Shown: positions 1 through 6,325, counted from the stretch's first letter. The stretch: DNA of 6,439 nt from JBEKHI01 sp050012355 (GCA_050012355.1 JBEKHI010000450.1:1-6439), one strand, 5' to 3'. The notes: generated by a model from the sequence alone, not told the origin. A program made the numbers and translations.

Positions 1-813
1 TTCGAGTCACTGATCGGTCACGAGGGCAGCGCGCTGGCCCGCAGCCCGTTCGCCCGGATCCGGCGGCTCAAGCCCGCCCAGATCGCCGACCTGCTGGAGA
101 ACGCCTCTAAAGAAGAGGAAACCGAGATCCTCGGCCGGGTGCACGCGGACCCGGAGCTGGAGGCCGACGTCTTCGAGGAACTCGACGAGGATCTGGCGAC
201 CCGGCTGCTCGGGGCCCGCACGGACGCCGAGATCGCCGCGGTTCTGGCCCGGATGCGGGCCGATGACGCGGCCGATGCCATCGCCGAGCTACCGCAACGG
301 CGACGCCAGCCCGTCCTTGACCTGCTGCCGGCCGGTCAGCGGACCAAGGTGCTGACGCTGATGGGCTTCAACCCCACCAGCGCTGGCGGATTGATGGGGG
401 TGGACTACATCGCGGTGCCCTCGATGACCACCGTCCGGGCGGCGCTGGAGCATGTCAGACAGGCCCAGACGCTGCAGCCGGAGGCGCTCACCACCGTGCA
501 CGTCGTCGATTCGGCTGGCGCGCTGCGCGGGGTGGCCCGGCTGGTGACGCTGGTCCAGTCCGACCCGGGGGCGACGCTGATCGACATCAGCGACACCGAC
601 CCGGTGCGGGTCGGGGCGGATGCCGACGTGATGGACGTGGCGGTGCTGATGACGGACTACAACCTGATCACCATCCCGGTTGTGGACGACGAACGCCACC
701 TGCTGGGGGTGATCACGGTGGACGACGTGCTCGAGGTCACGCTGCCCGACGACTGGCGCCGCCGGGAGGCCGCCGAGCCACCGGACGCCCGCCACGGGGA
801 CGACCGTGGGTGA
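1..813 (+). CDS. MgtE N-terminal domain/CBS-pair protein without a transporter domain (5'-partial)
   Basis: The frame is open from the first base, so the N-terminus lies outside the window; 270 residues are visible. Residues about 20-128 are an Ala/Leu/Asp-rich helical repeat typical of the MgtE intracellular N domain. The MgtE linker signature AGGLMGVDYIAVP follows (128-140), then two CBS motifs at about 137-190 and 198-247, the second ending LLGVITVDDVLEV. In MgtE channels these cytosolic domains bind Mg2+ through acidic residues and close the pore when Mg2+ is plentiful. Here the chain stops about 20 residues after CBS2 with a charged tail, and no membrane segments follow. It is therefore a free-standing sensor or regulatory subunit rather than a channel. 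Related actinobacterial proteins usually carry an extra N-terminal domain, which would lie upstream. The stop overlaps the next gene's GTG by 8 bp, so the two are probably translationally coupled. Inference: it regulates that transporter according to Mg2+ or nucleotide level. Confidence 0.88.
   Translation, partial: FESLIGHEGSALARSPFARIRRLKPAQIADLLENASKEEETEILGRVHADPELEADVFEELDEDLATRLLGARTDAEIAAVLARMRADDAADAIAELPQRRRQPVLDLLPAGQRTKVLTLMGFNPTSAGGLMGVDYIAVPSMTTVRAALEHVRQAQTLQPEALTTVHVVDSAGALRGVARLVTLVQSDPGATLIDISDTDPVRVGADADVMDVAVLMTDYNLITIPVVDDERHLLGVITVDDVLEVTLPDDWRRREAAEPPDARHGDDRG
796..800 (+). promoter_or_regulatory. Ribosome binding site inside the upstream gene, deciding the GTG start at 806
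   Basis: GGGGA sits 5 nt before the GTG at 806, inside the last codons of the MgtE/CBS gene. It supports the overlapping GTG as the transporter start and suggests translational coupling. Confidence 0.5.
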
Positions 814-2467
814 GCTGAGGCGCCCCACCCCTCAGCAACGGCAAGCACAGCAGCGAAAACAGAGCGCGGTACTCGACGAGGCGCACCTCGGGGACATCGA
901 GGGTGCGCTCGGCCGGATCAAGCTCGGCGACGACGAAAGTTCGGGCCTCAAGCGCCGGCTGGTGACATTCCTGGCGATCGTGGGACCTGGACTCATCGTT
1001 ATGGTCGGCGATAATGACGCGGGCGGTGTGTCCACCTACGCTGAGGCCGGACAGAACTACGGTTACACCCTGCTGTGGACACTGCTACTGCTCATCCCGG
1101 TGCTGATCGTCAACCAGGAGATGGTGGTCCGGCTCGGCGCGGTGACCGGCGTGGGGCACGCCCGGCTGATCAACGAGCGGTTCGGCCGGTTCTGGGGGTG
1201 GTTCAGCGTCGGCGATCTGTTCATCCTGAACTTCCTCACCATCGTCACCGAGTTCATCGGCATCTCGCTGGCGCTGCGCTACTTCGGGGTGAGCCCGTAT
1301 ATAGCGGTGCCCATCGCGGCCGTCCTGCTGGTCGCGATCACCGCGAGCGGGTCGTTCCGCCGGTGGGAGCAGGCGATGTTCGCCTTCATCGCGATAAGCG
1401 TGATCCTGATCCCGCTCGCGCTGCTGTCGCACCCTTACTACGGCCAGGTCGCGTACCACGTCTTCGTCCCGGGCATCCAGGGGGGAGCGAACTCGACCGC
1501 GATCCTGCTGATCATCGCGATCGTGGGGACCACGGTGGCACCGTGGCAGCTGTTCTTCCAGCAGTCCAACGTGATCGACAAGCGGATCACTCCGCGGTTC
1601 ATCCCGTACGAGCGGGCTGACACTACGCTGGGCGCGTTCGTCGTGGTCGGCGGCGGTGCCGCGATCATGGTGGTCGGGGTATACGCGGCCCGGGCGACCG
1701 GCGCCGCCGGGCAGTTCACCGACGCGCTGGGGGTGGCGCACGCGCTGGCTAAGCACAGTGGCGTCCTGGCGGCGTTGTTCGCGATCGTGCTGCTCGATGC
1801 GTCCATCATCGGCGCGTCAGCGGTCACCCTGTCCACCAGCTACGCGTTCGGCGATGTCTTCGGCATCAAGCACTCGCTGCACCGCAAGTTCCGCGAGGCC
1901 AAGACCTTCTACGCTTCCTACAGCGCGATGATCGCCGTGTCGGCGGGGATCGTGCTGATCCCAGGCGCCCCCCTCGGCCTGCTCACCACCGCTGTCCAGG
2001 CGCTGGCCGGCATCCTGCTGCCCAGCGCGAGCGTCTTCCTGTTGCTGCTGTGCAACGACCGTGAGGTGCTCGGTCCCTGGGTCAACCCCCGCTGGCTGAA
2101 CTTCCTCGCCGCCTTCATCGTCGGGGTACTCGTCGTGCTGTCCGGGACCCTCGTCATCACCACCCTCTTCTCATCGCTGCCCGCCGCGGCCACCGGCTTG
2201 TGGGTCGCCGCCTTCATCGTGGCCGTCGTGGTGGTGTTCGGCCTGGTCATGAGGTTCACCAGGTCCCGCCGCCCGCCGCGCGTGCCGCATCTGCGCACCA
2301 CGATGTCCAAGGCCGAGCGTATGCAGTGGCGGATGCCGCCGCTGGCCCTCCTCAAGCCGGTCGAGTGGTCCTCGGGTACCAAGCTCGCCATGCTCATGCT
2401 CCGCGGCTATCTGGTGGTCTCGGTCCTGCTGCTGATCGTCAAGGCGATCCGCGTCGGCGGTGGCTGA
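806..2467 (+). CDS. NRAMP/SLC11-family divalent cation transporter, NRMT-like (probable Mg2+ transport)
   Basis: This 553-residue polytopic membrane protein has about 12 hydrophobic segments from residue 52 to 547. A polar, Gln/Arg-rich 50-residue cytosolic N-terminus precedes them. Family landmarks are clear: GPG then an unwound TM1 (residues 60-74), a TM3 glutamate in VTEFIG (E149), and TM6 GTTVAPWQL (241-249). Canonical NRAMPs bind Mn2+/Fe2+ through TM1 DPGN and TM6 A-x-x-MPH. Here TM1 reads GDNDAGG, keeping the Asp (D71), changing Asn to Gly (G74) and adding D69. In TM6 the metal-binding Met is A245 and the His is W247. Loss of that Met is known to relax discrimination against Mg2+/Ca2+, and the distant NRMT clade of this family transports Mg2+. 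With an MgtE-type sensor next door, Mg2+ is the best substrate guess, although Mn2+ is not excluded. A basic loop (about 483-523) precedes a final membrane segment (526-547). GTG start. Confidence 0.88.
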   Translation: MGELRRPTPQQRQAQQRKQSAVLDEAHLGDIEGALGRIKLGDDESSGLKRRLVTFLAIVGPGLIVMVGDNDAGGVSTYAEAGQNYGYTLLWTLLLLIPVLIVNQEMVVRLGAVTGVGHARLINERFGRFWGWFSVGDLFILNFLTIVTEFIGISLALRYFGVSPYIAVPIAAVLLVAITASGSFRRWEQAMFAFIAISVILIPLALLSHPYYGQVAYHVFVPGIQGGANSTAILLIIAIVGTTVAPWQLFFQQSNVIDKRITPRFIPYERADTTLGAFVVVGGGAAIMVVGVYAARATGAAGQFTDALGVAHALAKHSGVLAALFAIVLLDASIIGASAVTLSTSYAFGDVFGIKHSLHRKFREAKTFYASYSAMIAVSAGIVLIPGAPLGLLTTAVQALAGILLPSASVFLLLLCNDREVLGPWVNPRWLNFLAAFIVGVLVVLSGTLVITTLFSSLPAAATGLWVAAFIVAVVVVFGLVMRFTRSRRPPRVPHLRTTMSKAERMQWRMPPLALLKPVEWSSGTKLAMLMLRGYLVVSVLLLIVKAIRVGGG

Positions 2468-2483
2468 CGGGTCAGCGGTAATT

Positions 2484-2534
2484 TCACGTAACGCCAACAG
2501 TCGATCACGCTTCGTGCGCTATGCTCACGCTTCG
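2484..2534 (+). repeat. Three spaced copies of a TCACG(N3)CG element in the lipoprotein leader
   Basis: TCACGCTTCG occurs twice exactly, at 2505-2514 and 2525-2534. A third, partial copy, TCACGTAACG (7 of 10 matching), lies at 2484-2493. Start-to-start spacings are 21 and 20 bp, about two helical turns, which would place the copies on one DNA face. An inverted core, GCGTGAG, lies at 2553-2559 just before the start codon. The layout resembles a regulator-binding array, but no known operator is recognised. Confidence 0.4.
2520..2525 (+). promoter_or_regulatory. Possible -10 element (TATGCT) for the lipoprotein gene
   Basis: TATGCT lies 45 bp upstream of the ATG at 2570, between and touching the two exact repeat copies. 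It matches TATAAT at 4 of 6 positions. No convincing -35 box lies at the right spacing, so this is weak; an activator-dependent promoter would fit. Confidence 0.22.
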
Positions 2535-2556
2535 ATTACCAATACATCCGGAGCGT

Positions 2557-2564
2557 GAGAAGGG
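2557..2564 (+). promoter_or_regulatory. Ribosome binding site deciding the ATG start at 2570
   Basis: GAGAAGGG ends 5 nt before the ATG at 2570. That start places a short n-region directly before a lipoprotein signal peptide. The in-frame GTG at 2555 would overlap this site and is the poorer choice. Confidence 0.6.
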
Positions 2565-2569
2565 TTCCC

Positions 2570-3298
2570 ATGTTTTCCAGAACGCTGCCGTTGCTCGCCC
2601 TGCCAGCCGCTGTCCTCGCCCTCGCGGGATGCGGCAGTTCGTCACCGCAGTCCCAGCCCGCGGCAGGGACCACGGCAGCGGCCACTGCCGTGCCCGCCGG
2701 CATGGTCACCACGTCGGTCGGCGCGTATACCGCGAACGAACTGCGCGAGGCCTTGCTGACCAGGATCAACGGGGTGGCGCCCGCCATTGCCGCCGAGGCC
2801 GGGCAGTACGGGTCCCTGCCGGAGGTCAAGGCGACCAAGGGCTCAATGAAAGACGTGGTGGTCAGCCCGGCCTCGTGCGAGGCGGCCACGCTCACCGGGT
2901 TCAACTCGACGACGTTCGCGCACACGCCCGCCGCTGTCACGACGTTCCGCGTCGGGAGCAACGGCGTGTCTGAGGTCCTGATGTCGCCGTCGAGCAGCGC
3001 CGCTACCGCCGCGCTCGGTCGTGCGGTGCCGGCCGGCTGCGCGCACTACCATGCCACGGTCAACGGCAAGACGTTCAGCTATGAGGTCAAGGAGTCCTCG
3101 GTGAGCGGCACCGGCTCGCAGGCCCGGGTGCTCAACGTGAAGGCGGTCGGCTATCCGCAGGTGGACGTCTGGTCGCTGGTCTACCGGGGCAGCGGCCTGG
3201 TTGGTGCGATCACCATCGTCGGCCCGGACGCCTCCGAGGCGGCCGTGCGCCAGCTAGCCGAGCAGGCCTACAAGTACGCCACCACCCGCCTGAGCTAG
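2570..3298 (+). CDS. Secreted lipoprotein with a two-cysteine, possibly sensor-like domain; function unknown
   Basis: The 242-residue product opens with a classic lipoprotein signal: one Arg, a hydrophobic stretch, then lipobox LAGC with the lipidated Cys at 21. A Ser/Ala/Thr/Pro-rich tether (about 22-48) follows, so the folded part should sit outside the cytoplasmic membrane. Mature residues about 52-240 contain exactly two further cysteines, C103 (SPASCEAA) and C157 (PAGCAHY), probably a disulfide. The C-terminal part alternates beta-strand-like stretches (VNGKTFSYEVKE, RVLNVKAVG, VWSLVYRGSGLVGAITIVG) and ends in an amphipathic helix (EAAVRQLAEQAYKYATTRL). This order of C, strands, C, strands and final helix recalls the extracellular PknH-like sensor domain and related DUF5642 lipoproteins of actinobacteria. 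That resemblance is by eye and tentative. It appears monocistronic: a 102-bp gap with its own leader precedes it and a strong inverted repeat follows. Confidence 0.8.
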   Translation: MFSRTLPLLALPAAVLALAGCGSSSPQSQPAAGTTAAATAVPAGMVTTSVGAYTANELREALLTRINGVAPAIAAEAGQYGSLPEVKATKGSMKDVVVSPASCEAATLTGFNSTTFAHTPAAVTTFRVGSNGVSEVLMSPSSSAATAALGRAVPAGCAHYHATVNGKTFSYEVKESSVSGTGSQARVLNVKAVGYPQVDVWSLVYRGSGLVGAITIVGPDASEAAVRQLAEQAYKYATTRLS

Positions 3299-3314
3299 TC
3301 AGGTCAAGGGGGTC

Positions 3315-3355
3315 GATGCCACATTGGCGCCATCTACTGGCGCCAATGTGGCATC
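3315..3355. terminator. Perfect 18-bp inverted repeat with 5-nt loop (terminator or operator)
   Basis: The left arm GATGCCACATTGGCGCCA (3315-3332) and right arm (3338-3355) are perfect reverse complements around the loop TCTAC. It begins 16 nt after the lipoprotein stop, as a transcription terminator would. There is no T-tract, but actinobacterial terminators often lack one. Each arm also contains the self-palindrome TGGCGCCA. The repeat ends 29 nt before the pat start, so it could instead, or also, be an operator at the pat promoter. Confidence 0.6.
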
Positions 3356-3384
3356 CACCCCGGGAGTTAGGCCAAACTTGGGCT

Positions 3385-4455
3385 ATGAGTGAGGTTTCGC
3401 CAAGGCTGCGCGACATATTGGAGACCGTTCCCGCCTATAAGCCTGGGCGGGTGCCGGTTAGTGTGTCTGGGCGGTCCTTCAAGCTGTCGTCGAATGAGTC
3501 ACCCTACGGGCCGCTGCCCTCGGTAGCGGAGGCGATCGCCGACGCGGCCCGGGAGGTGAACCGGTATCCGGACAATGGCTGCGAGGCGCTGACCGCGGCG
3601 ATCGCGGGCCGGTTCGGGGTCCCGGAGAGCCATGTCGCGACCGGGTGCGGATCGGTCGGGGTGGCTCAGCAGCTGCTGGCGGCCATCGGCGAGCCAGGTG
3701 CCGAGATCCTCTACGCGTGGCGCTCATTCGAGGCGTACCCGCCGCTGGCCGGCCTGTCCGGCGCCACCCCGGTCCAGGTGCCGCTGCGGGACGAGACCCA
3801 TGACCTCAAGGCCATGGCCGACGCGATCACCGACCGGACCAGGCTGATCTTCGTCTGCAACCCGAACAATCCCACCGGCACCGTGGTCCACTCCCCGGAG
3901 CTGATCGAGTTCCTGGACGCCGTACCGCCGGACTGCCTGGTGGTGCTCGACGAGGCCTACCGCGAGTACATCCGCGACGAGGCGGTTCCCAACGGGATTG
4001 AGCTCTACCGGGACCGGCCCAACGTGGCAGTGCTCCGCACCTTCTCCAAGGCCTACGGGCTGGCCGGCCTGCGGATCGGCTTCATAGTCGCGCACGAGCC
4101 GGTGGCCGCCGCGGTCCGCAAGACGATGCTCCCGTTCTCGGTGAACAGCATCGCCCAGGCGGCGGCCATAGCGTCGCTTGACGCCGAGTCCGAGCTGCTG
4201 GAACGGGTGGAGTCCATGGTCAAGGAGCGGACCAGGGTCTGTGCGGCGCTTATCGCGCAGGGCTGGGCGGTTCCTCCGACCGAGGCCAACTTCGTGTGGC
4301 TCCGGCTGGGGGAGGGAACGGCCGCCTTCGCCGCCGAGTGCGAGCGCGCGGGCATCGCGGTCCGCCCGTTCGCCGGCGAGGGTGCCCGGATATCCATCGG
4401 CACGCCCGAGGCGAACGACGCTTTCCTGGCCATCGCGGCTGCCTTCCCGCACTAG
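3385..4455 (+). CDS. pat: Aromatic/phenylalanine aminotransferase (Pat; HisC-like fold-type I PLP enzyme)
   Basis: This 356-residue protein is of normal family length. It catalyses PLP-dependent amino transfer between aromatic amino acids (and possibly histidinol phosphate) and 2-oxoglutarate in the cytosol. Visible landmarks are SNESPYGPLPSV (36-47), NRYPDNGC (59-66) and the cofactor-phosphate region GCGSVGVAQQL (87-97). These are followed by WRSFEAYPP (112-120), NPNNPTG (159-165, with the Asn contacting PLP), DEAYREY (189-195), FSKAYGLAGLR with the Schiff-base Lys K222, and the carboxylate-binding Arg R335 in GARISIG. The GCGSV and WRSFE-YPP blocks are as I recall them in mycobacterial Pat/HisC2 rather than the his-operon HisC, which favours the pat name. 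The ATG at 3385 gives the usual N-terminus (MSEVSPRLRDIL). The upstream in-frame ATG at 3316 falls inside the inverted repeat. No clear Shine-Dalgarno lies before 3385, so a leaderless message is possible. No his or aro genes adjoin it. Confidence 0.88.
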   Translation: MSEVSPRLRDILETVPAYKPGRVPVSVSGRSFKLSSNESPYGPLPSVAEAIADAAREVNRYPDNGCEALTAAIAGRFGVPESHVATGCGSVGVAQQLLAAIGEPGAEILYAWRSFEAYPPLAGLSGATPVQVPLRDETHDLKAMADAITDRTRLIFVCNPNNPTGTVVHSPELIEFLDAVPPDCLVVLDEAYREYIRDEAVPNGIELYRDRPNVAVLRTFSKAYGLAGLRIGFIVAHEPVAAAVRKTMLPFSVNSIAQAAAIASLDAESELLERVESMVKERTRVCAALIAQGWAVPPTEANFVWLRLGEGTAAFAAECERAGIAVRPFAGEGARISIGTPEANDAFLAIAAAFPH

Positions 4456-4472
4456 ATCCCGCGCGACGGGGT
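4456..4472 (+). terminator. Weak hairpin just after pat
   Basis: ATCCCG (4456-4461) can pair with CGGGGT (4467-4472), allowing one G-T pair, around a 5-nt loop, directly after the pat stop. The stem is short and no T-tract follows. It is at best a weak terminator. Confidence 0.22.
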
Positions 4473-4516
4473 ATTAGAGCCGCGGAACCTGGGTCGGGGG
4501 AGCCAGGTGAGAAAGC

Positions 4517-4523
4517 AGGGGGA
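4517..4523 (+). promoter_or_regulatory. Ribosome binding site deciding the GTG start at 4527
   Basis: The purine run AGGGGGA lies 3 nt before the GTG at 4527 (7 nt from its AGG core). It supports that start, which begins directly with a lipoprotein signal peptide. The frame stays open upstream into pat, but those codons read as an Arg/Pro/Gly-rich shadow. Confidence 0.6.
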
Positions 4524-4526
4524 CAG

Positions 4527-5411
4527 GTGCGGCGCGTGACGGGGGCGTTGCTCGTGGCGGCCGTAGTGGCCGTCGGCGGCGCGGTGGGATGTCAGCAGGG
4601 GAGCGAAGCCGCGCAGCGAGTGATGGACGGGACGTCCTGGCTCGCTGGCGCGGCGTGGGCCGGCGCGCTGCGAACGGCAGGGGATGACGGGCCCCAGCAG
4701 GAGCTGGAGTCGACGAGCGCGGTGCGCGCCCAGGAAAGCCTGCCGGAGCCGGCCGCGTCCCCCACGGCGGACCCGCTGTCCGAACCGGACCAGGTGGGCG
4801 CGCTGTTCGCTGGCGGTACTCAGACCTGCACGGCGAGCGTAGTGGACAGCCCCGGCCGTGACCTGCTGATCACGGCGGCGCACTGCATCCACGGCGGAAA
4901 GGACGGCTGGTACACCCCGGACATCACGTTCGTCCCCGGCTACCAGAACGGCCAGCGTCCGTACGGCACCTGGTCACCGCAGCGCATGCTGGTCGATCCC
5001 CGGTGGATCACCGCCGCTGACCCGGACCTGGACGTGGGCTTCATCGTGCTCAAGCCGCTGCACGGGAAGCACATCCAGGACTTTCTTGGCGGTGACACGA
5101 TCGGCGTCAACCAAGGTTTCACCAACCTGGTACGGGTAAGTGGTTACCCGGAGGGCGCTAGCCAGCCAGTTACCTGCGAGAACTGGACCAGCCAGCAGGC
5201 CGCTTACCAGGTCAGGTTCGACTGCGCGGGGATGCCCGACGGCACCAGCGGCAGCCCGTTGATAACGGGCTACAACCCGGCGACCGGGACCGGGACCATC
5301 GTCGGCGTGATCGGCGGCTACCAGCTTGGCGGGGACACCAGCTGGGTGTCCTACAGCCCGTATTTCAACCGGCATGTCTGGACCCTGTACCAGCAGGCGA
5401 TTGGTGGATAA
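4527..5411 (+). CDS. Lipoprotein trypsin-like (S1/V8-type) serine protease, first of a tandem pair
   Basis: The 294-residue protein begins MRRVTGALLVAAVVAVGG and reaches a lipobox-like AVGC, with the lipidated Cys at 22. Ala at -3 is slightly atypical. A low-complexity acidic/Pro linker (about 25-88) should hold the catalytic domain away from the membrane. The domain (89-294) has the full triad: H119 in TAAHC, D169 in DLDVGFIVL and S241 in DGTSGSP. Cysteines C101/C120 and C217/C233 are placed as two disulfides, as expected for an exported enzyme. The GTSGSP form of the serine motif is more like glutamyl-endopeptidase/V8-type members than GDSGGP trypsins, but specificity cannot be read from this. 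No inhibitor-like propeptide is evident beyond the linker. It is followed after only 5 bp by its paralogue, so both are almost certainly one transcript. The substrate is unknown. Confidence 0.87.
   Translation: MRRVTGALLVAAVVAVGGAVGCQQGSEAAQRVMDGTSWLAGAAWAGALRTAGDDGPQQELESTSAVRAQESLPEPAASPTADPLSEPDQVGALFAGGTQTCTASVVDSPGRDLLITAAHCIHGGKDGWYTPDITFVPGYQNGQRPYGTWSPQRMLVDPRWITAADPDLDVGFIVLKPLHGKHIQDFLGGDTIGVNQGFTNLVRVSGYPEGASQPVTCENWTSQQAAYQVRFDCAGMPDGTSGSPLITGYNPATGTGTIVGVIGGYQLGGDTSWVSYSPYFNRHVWTLYQQAIGG
5403..5408 (+). promoter_or_regulatory. Ribosome binding site of the second protease, inside the end of the first
   Basis: GGTGGA forms the last two codons of the upstream protease and lies 8 nt before the ATG at 5417. 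This arrangement favours translational coupling of the two protease genes. Confidence 0.55.
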
Positions 5412-5416
5412 CAATC

Positions 5417-6304
5417 ATGAGGTCCATAACGGCGCTAGCTAGTCTCGCGGCGACCGTGTTCCTGATATCGGGCTGCGGCTCGTCGGGAAGCGTTTCACCC
5501 GGCGTCGCGCTCCAGGGTCCCGGCTACTGGACGCACGGGCGGCTGCTCGGCGCGCGGCCGTGGTTGTCGGGCACGGGAGGTCGGTCGGGGCCGGCTGGTC
5601 GGGGAGGCAGCGCGTTCCCGACACCGAACCCGTCCCCGACGGCGCACTCCACGCTGCGTGCCCTCCGGGTGGGAGGGCTGTTCGCGCAGAGCGCCGACGG
5701 TAACCACTTCTGCACCGCGAGCGTGGTGGACAGCCCCGGCCACAACGTGCTGATCACCGCCGCGCACTGCATCAATGCCGGGAACGGCAGCGGCTACCGC
5801 AGCAACATCGTGTTCATTCCGGACTACGCGGACGGGAACTCGCCGTTCGGGGTCTGGCAGCCGGAGAAGCTGATCGTCGACCCGCGCTGGGCGTCGGGCG
5901 CCGACCAGGACCTAGACGTGGGGTTCATCGTCCTGAAGCCGCTGGACGGCAAGAACATCCAGGATGTCCTCGGCGCTAACAAGCTCGGGATCAACCCGGG
6001 ATTCAGCAACGTGGTCCGGGTAACCGGCTATCCGGACACCGCGAGCGAGCCGGTTACCTGCATGAACAAGACCACCCGGCAGGCCGCCTACCAGGTGAAG
6101 TTCGCCTGCGCCGGCTACCCAGACGGCACCAGTGGCAGCCCGTGGGTGGTGAAATTCGACCCGCAGAGCCGCACTGGCACCATCGTCGGTGTGATCGGTG
6201 GCTACCAGCAGGGCGGCGACACCGACTCGATCTCCTACAGCTCCTACTTCGACTCCGACATCGAGAAGCTCTACCAGGAGGCGACCAGCAGCGAGACAGG
6301 ATAG
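5417..6304 (+). CDS. Lipoprotein trypsin-like serine protease, second of a tandem pair
   Basis: The 295-residue product has a clean lipoprotein signal (MRSITALASLAATVFLISGC, lipid Cys at 20). A Gly/Arg/Trp-rich then Pro-rich linker (about 21-84) bears no resemblance to that of its neighbour. The catalytic domain matches the first protease almost without gaps: H117 in TAAHC, D167 in DLDVGFIVL, S239 in DGTSGSP, and cysteines C99/C118 and C215/C231. Shared blocks include CTASVVDSPG, DLDVGFIVLKPL, QAAYQV and GTIVGVIGGYQ. Differences include the residues just after the active-site SGSP (WVVKF versus LITGY) and the segment after AAHC, so the two may differ in specificity. It starts 5 bp after the upstream stop. 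An insertion-sequence end begins about 20 bp past its stop, and no terminator is visible between them. Confidence 0.87.
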   Translation: MRSITALASLAATVFLISGCGSSGSVSPGVALQGPGYWTHGRLLGARPWLSGTGGRSGPAGRGGSAFPTPNPSPTAHSTLRALRVGGLFAQSADGNHFCTASVVDSPGHNVLITAAHCINAGNGSGYRSNIVFIPDYADGNSPFGVWQPEKLIVDPRWASGADQDLDVGFIVLKPLDGKNIQDVLGANKLGINPGFSNVVRVTGYPDTASEPVTCMNKTTRQAAYQVKFACAGYPDGTSGSPWVVKFDPQSRTGTIVGVIGGYQQGGDTDSISYSSYFDSDIEKLYQEATSSETG

Positions 6305-6325
6305 TGGAAACTAGCCATCGGCACA

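Noticed and set aside
139..813. GTG at 139 as the start of the MgtE/CBS gene
   Set aside because: The same frame is open to base 1 and the upstream residues continue the MgtE N-domain pattern, so the gene enters from outside the window.
1085..1756. Long minus-strand open frame opposite the transporter
   Set aside because: Its His/Arg/Asp-rich composition is typical of the antisense of a GC-biased gene, with no recognisable domain.
2555..2569. GTG at 2555 as lipoprotein start
   Set aside because: It overlaps the best ribosome binding site and adds residues before a complete signal peptide; ATG at 2570 is better placed.
3316..3384. ATG at 3316 as pat start
   Set aside because: It lies inside the perfect inverted repeat and would add 23 residues with no match to the usual N-terminus of the family.
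3724..4452. Long minus-strand open frame opposite pat
   Set aside because: It is an antisense shadow; the plus strand encodes a complete, motif-perfect aminotransferase.
4296..4526. Long N-terminal extension of the first protease, overlapping pat
   Set aside because: The extension is an Arg/Gly/Pro-rich shadow of pat codons; a ribosome binding site and signal peptide begin at 4527.
4507..4539. Short leader peptide of 10 codons starting GTG at 4507
   Set aside because: It has no ribosome binding site of its own and no codon pattern suggesting attenuation.
5406..5415. GGATAACAAT identical to part of the lac operator
   Set aside because: It is only a 10-base match without the other operator half, formed by the end of the first protease gene; coincidence.
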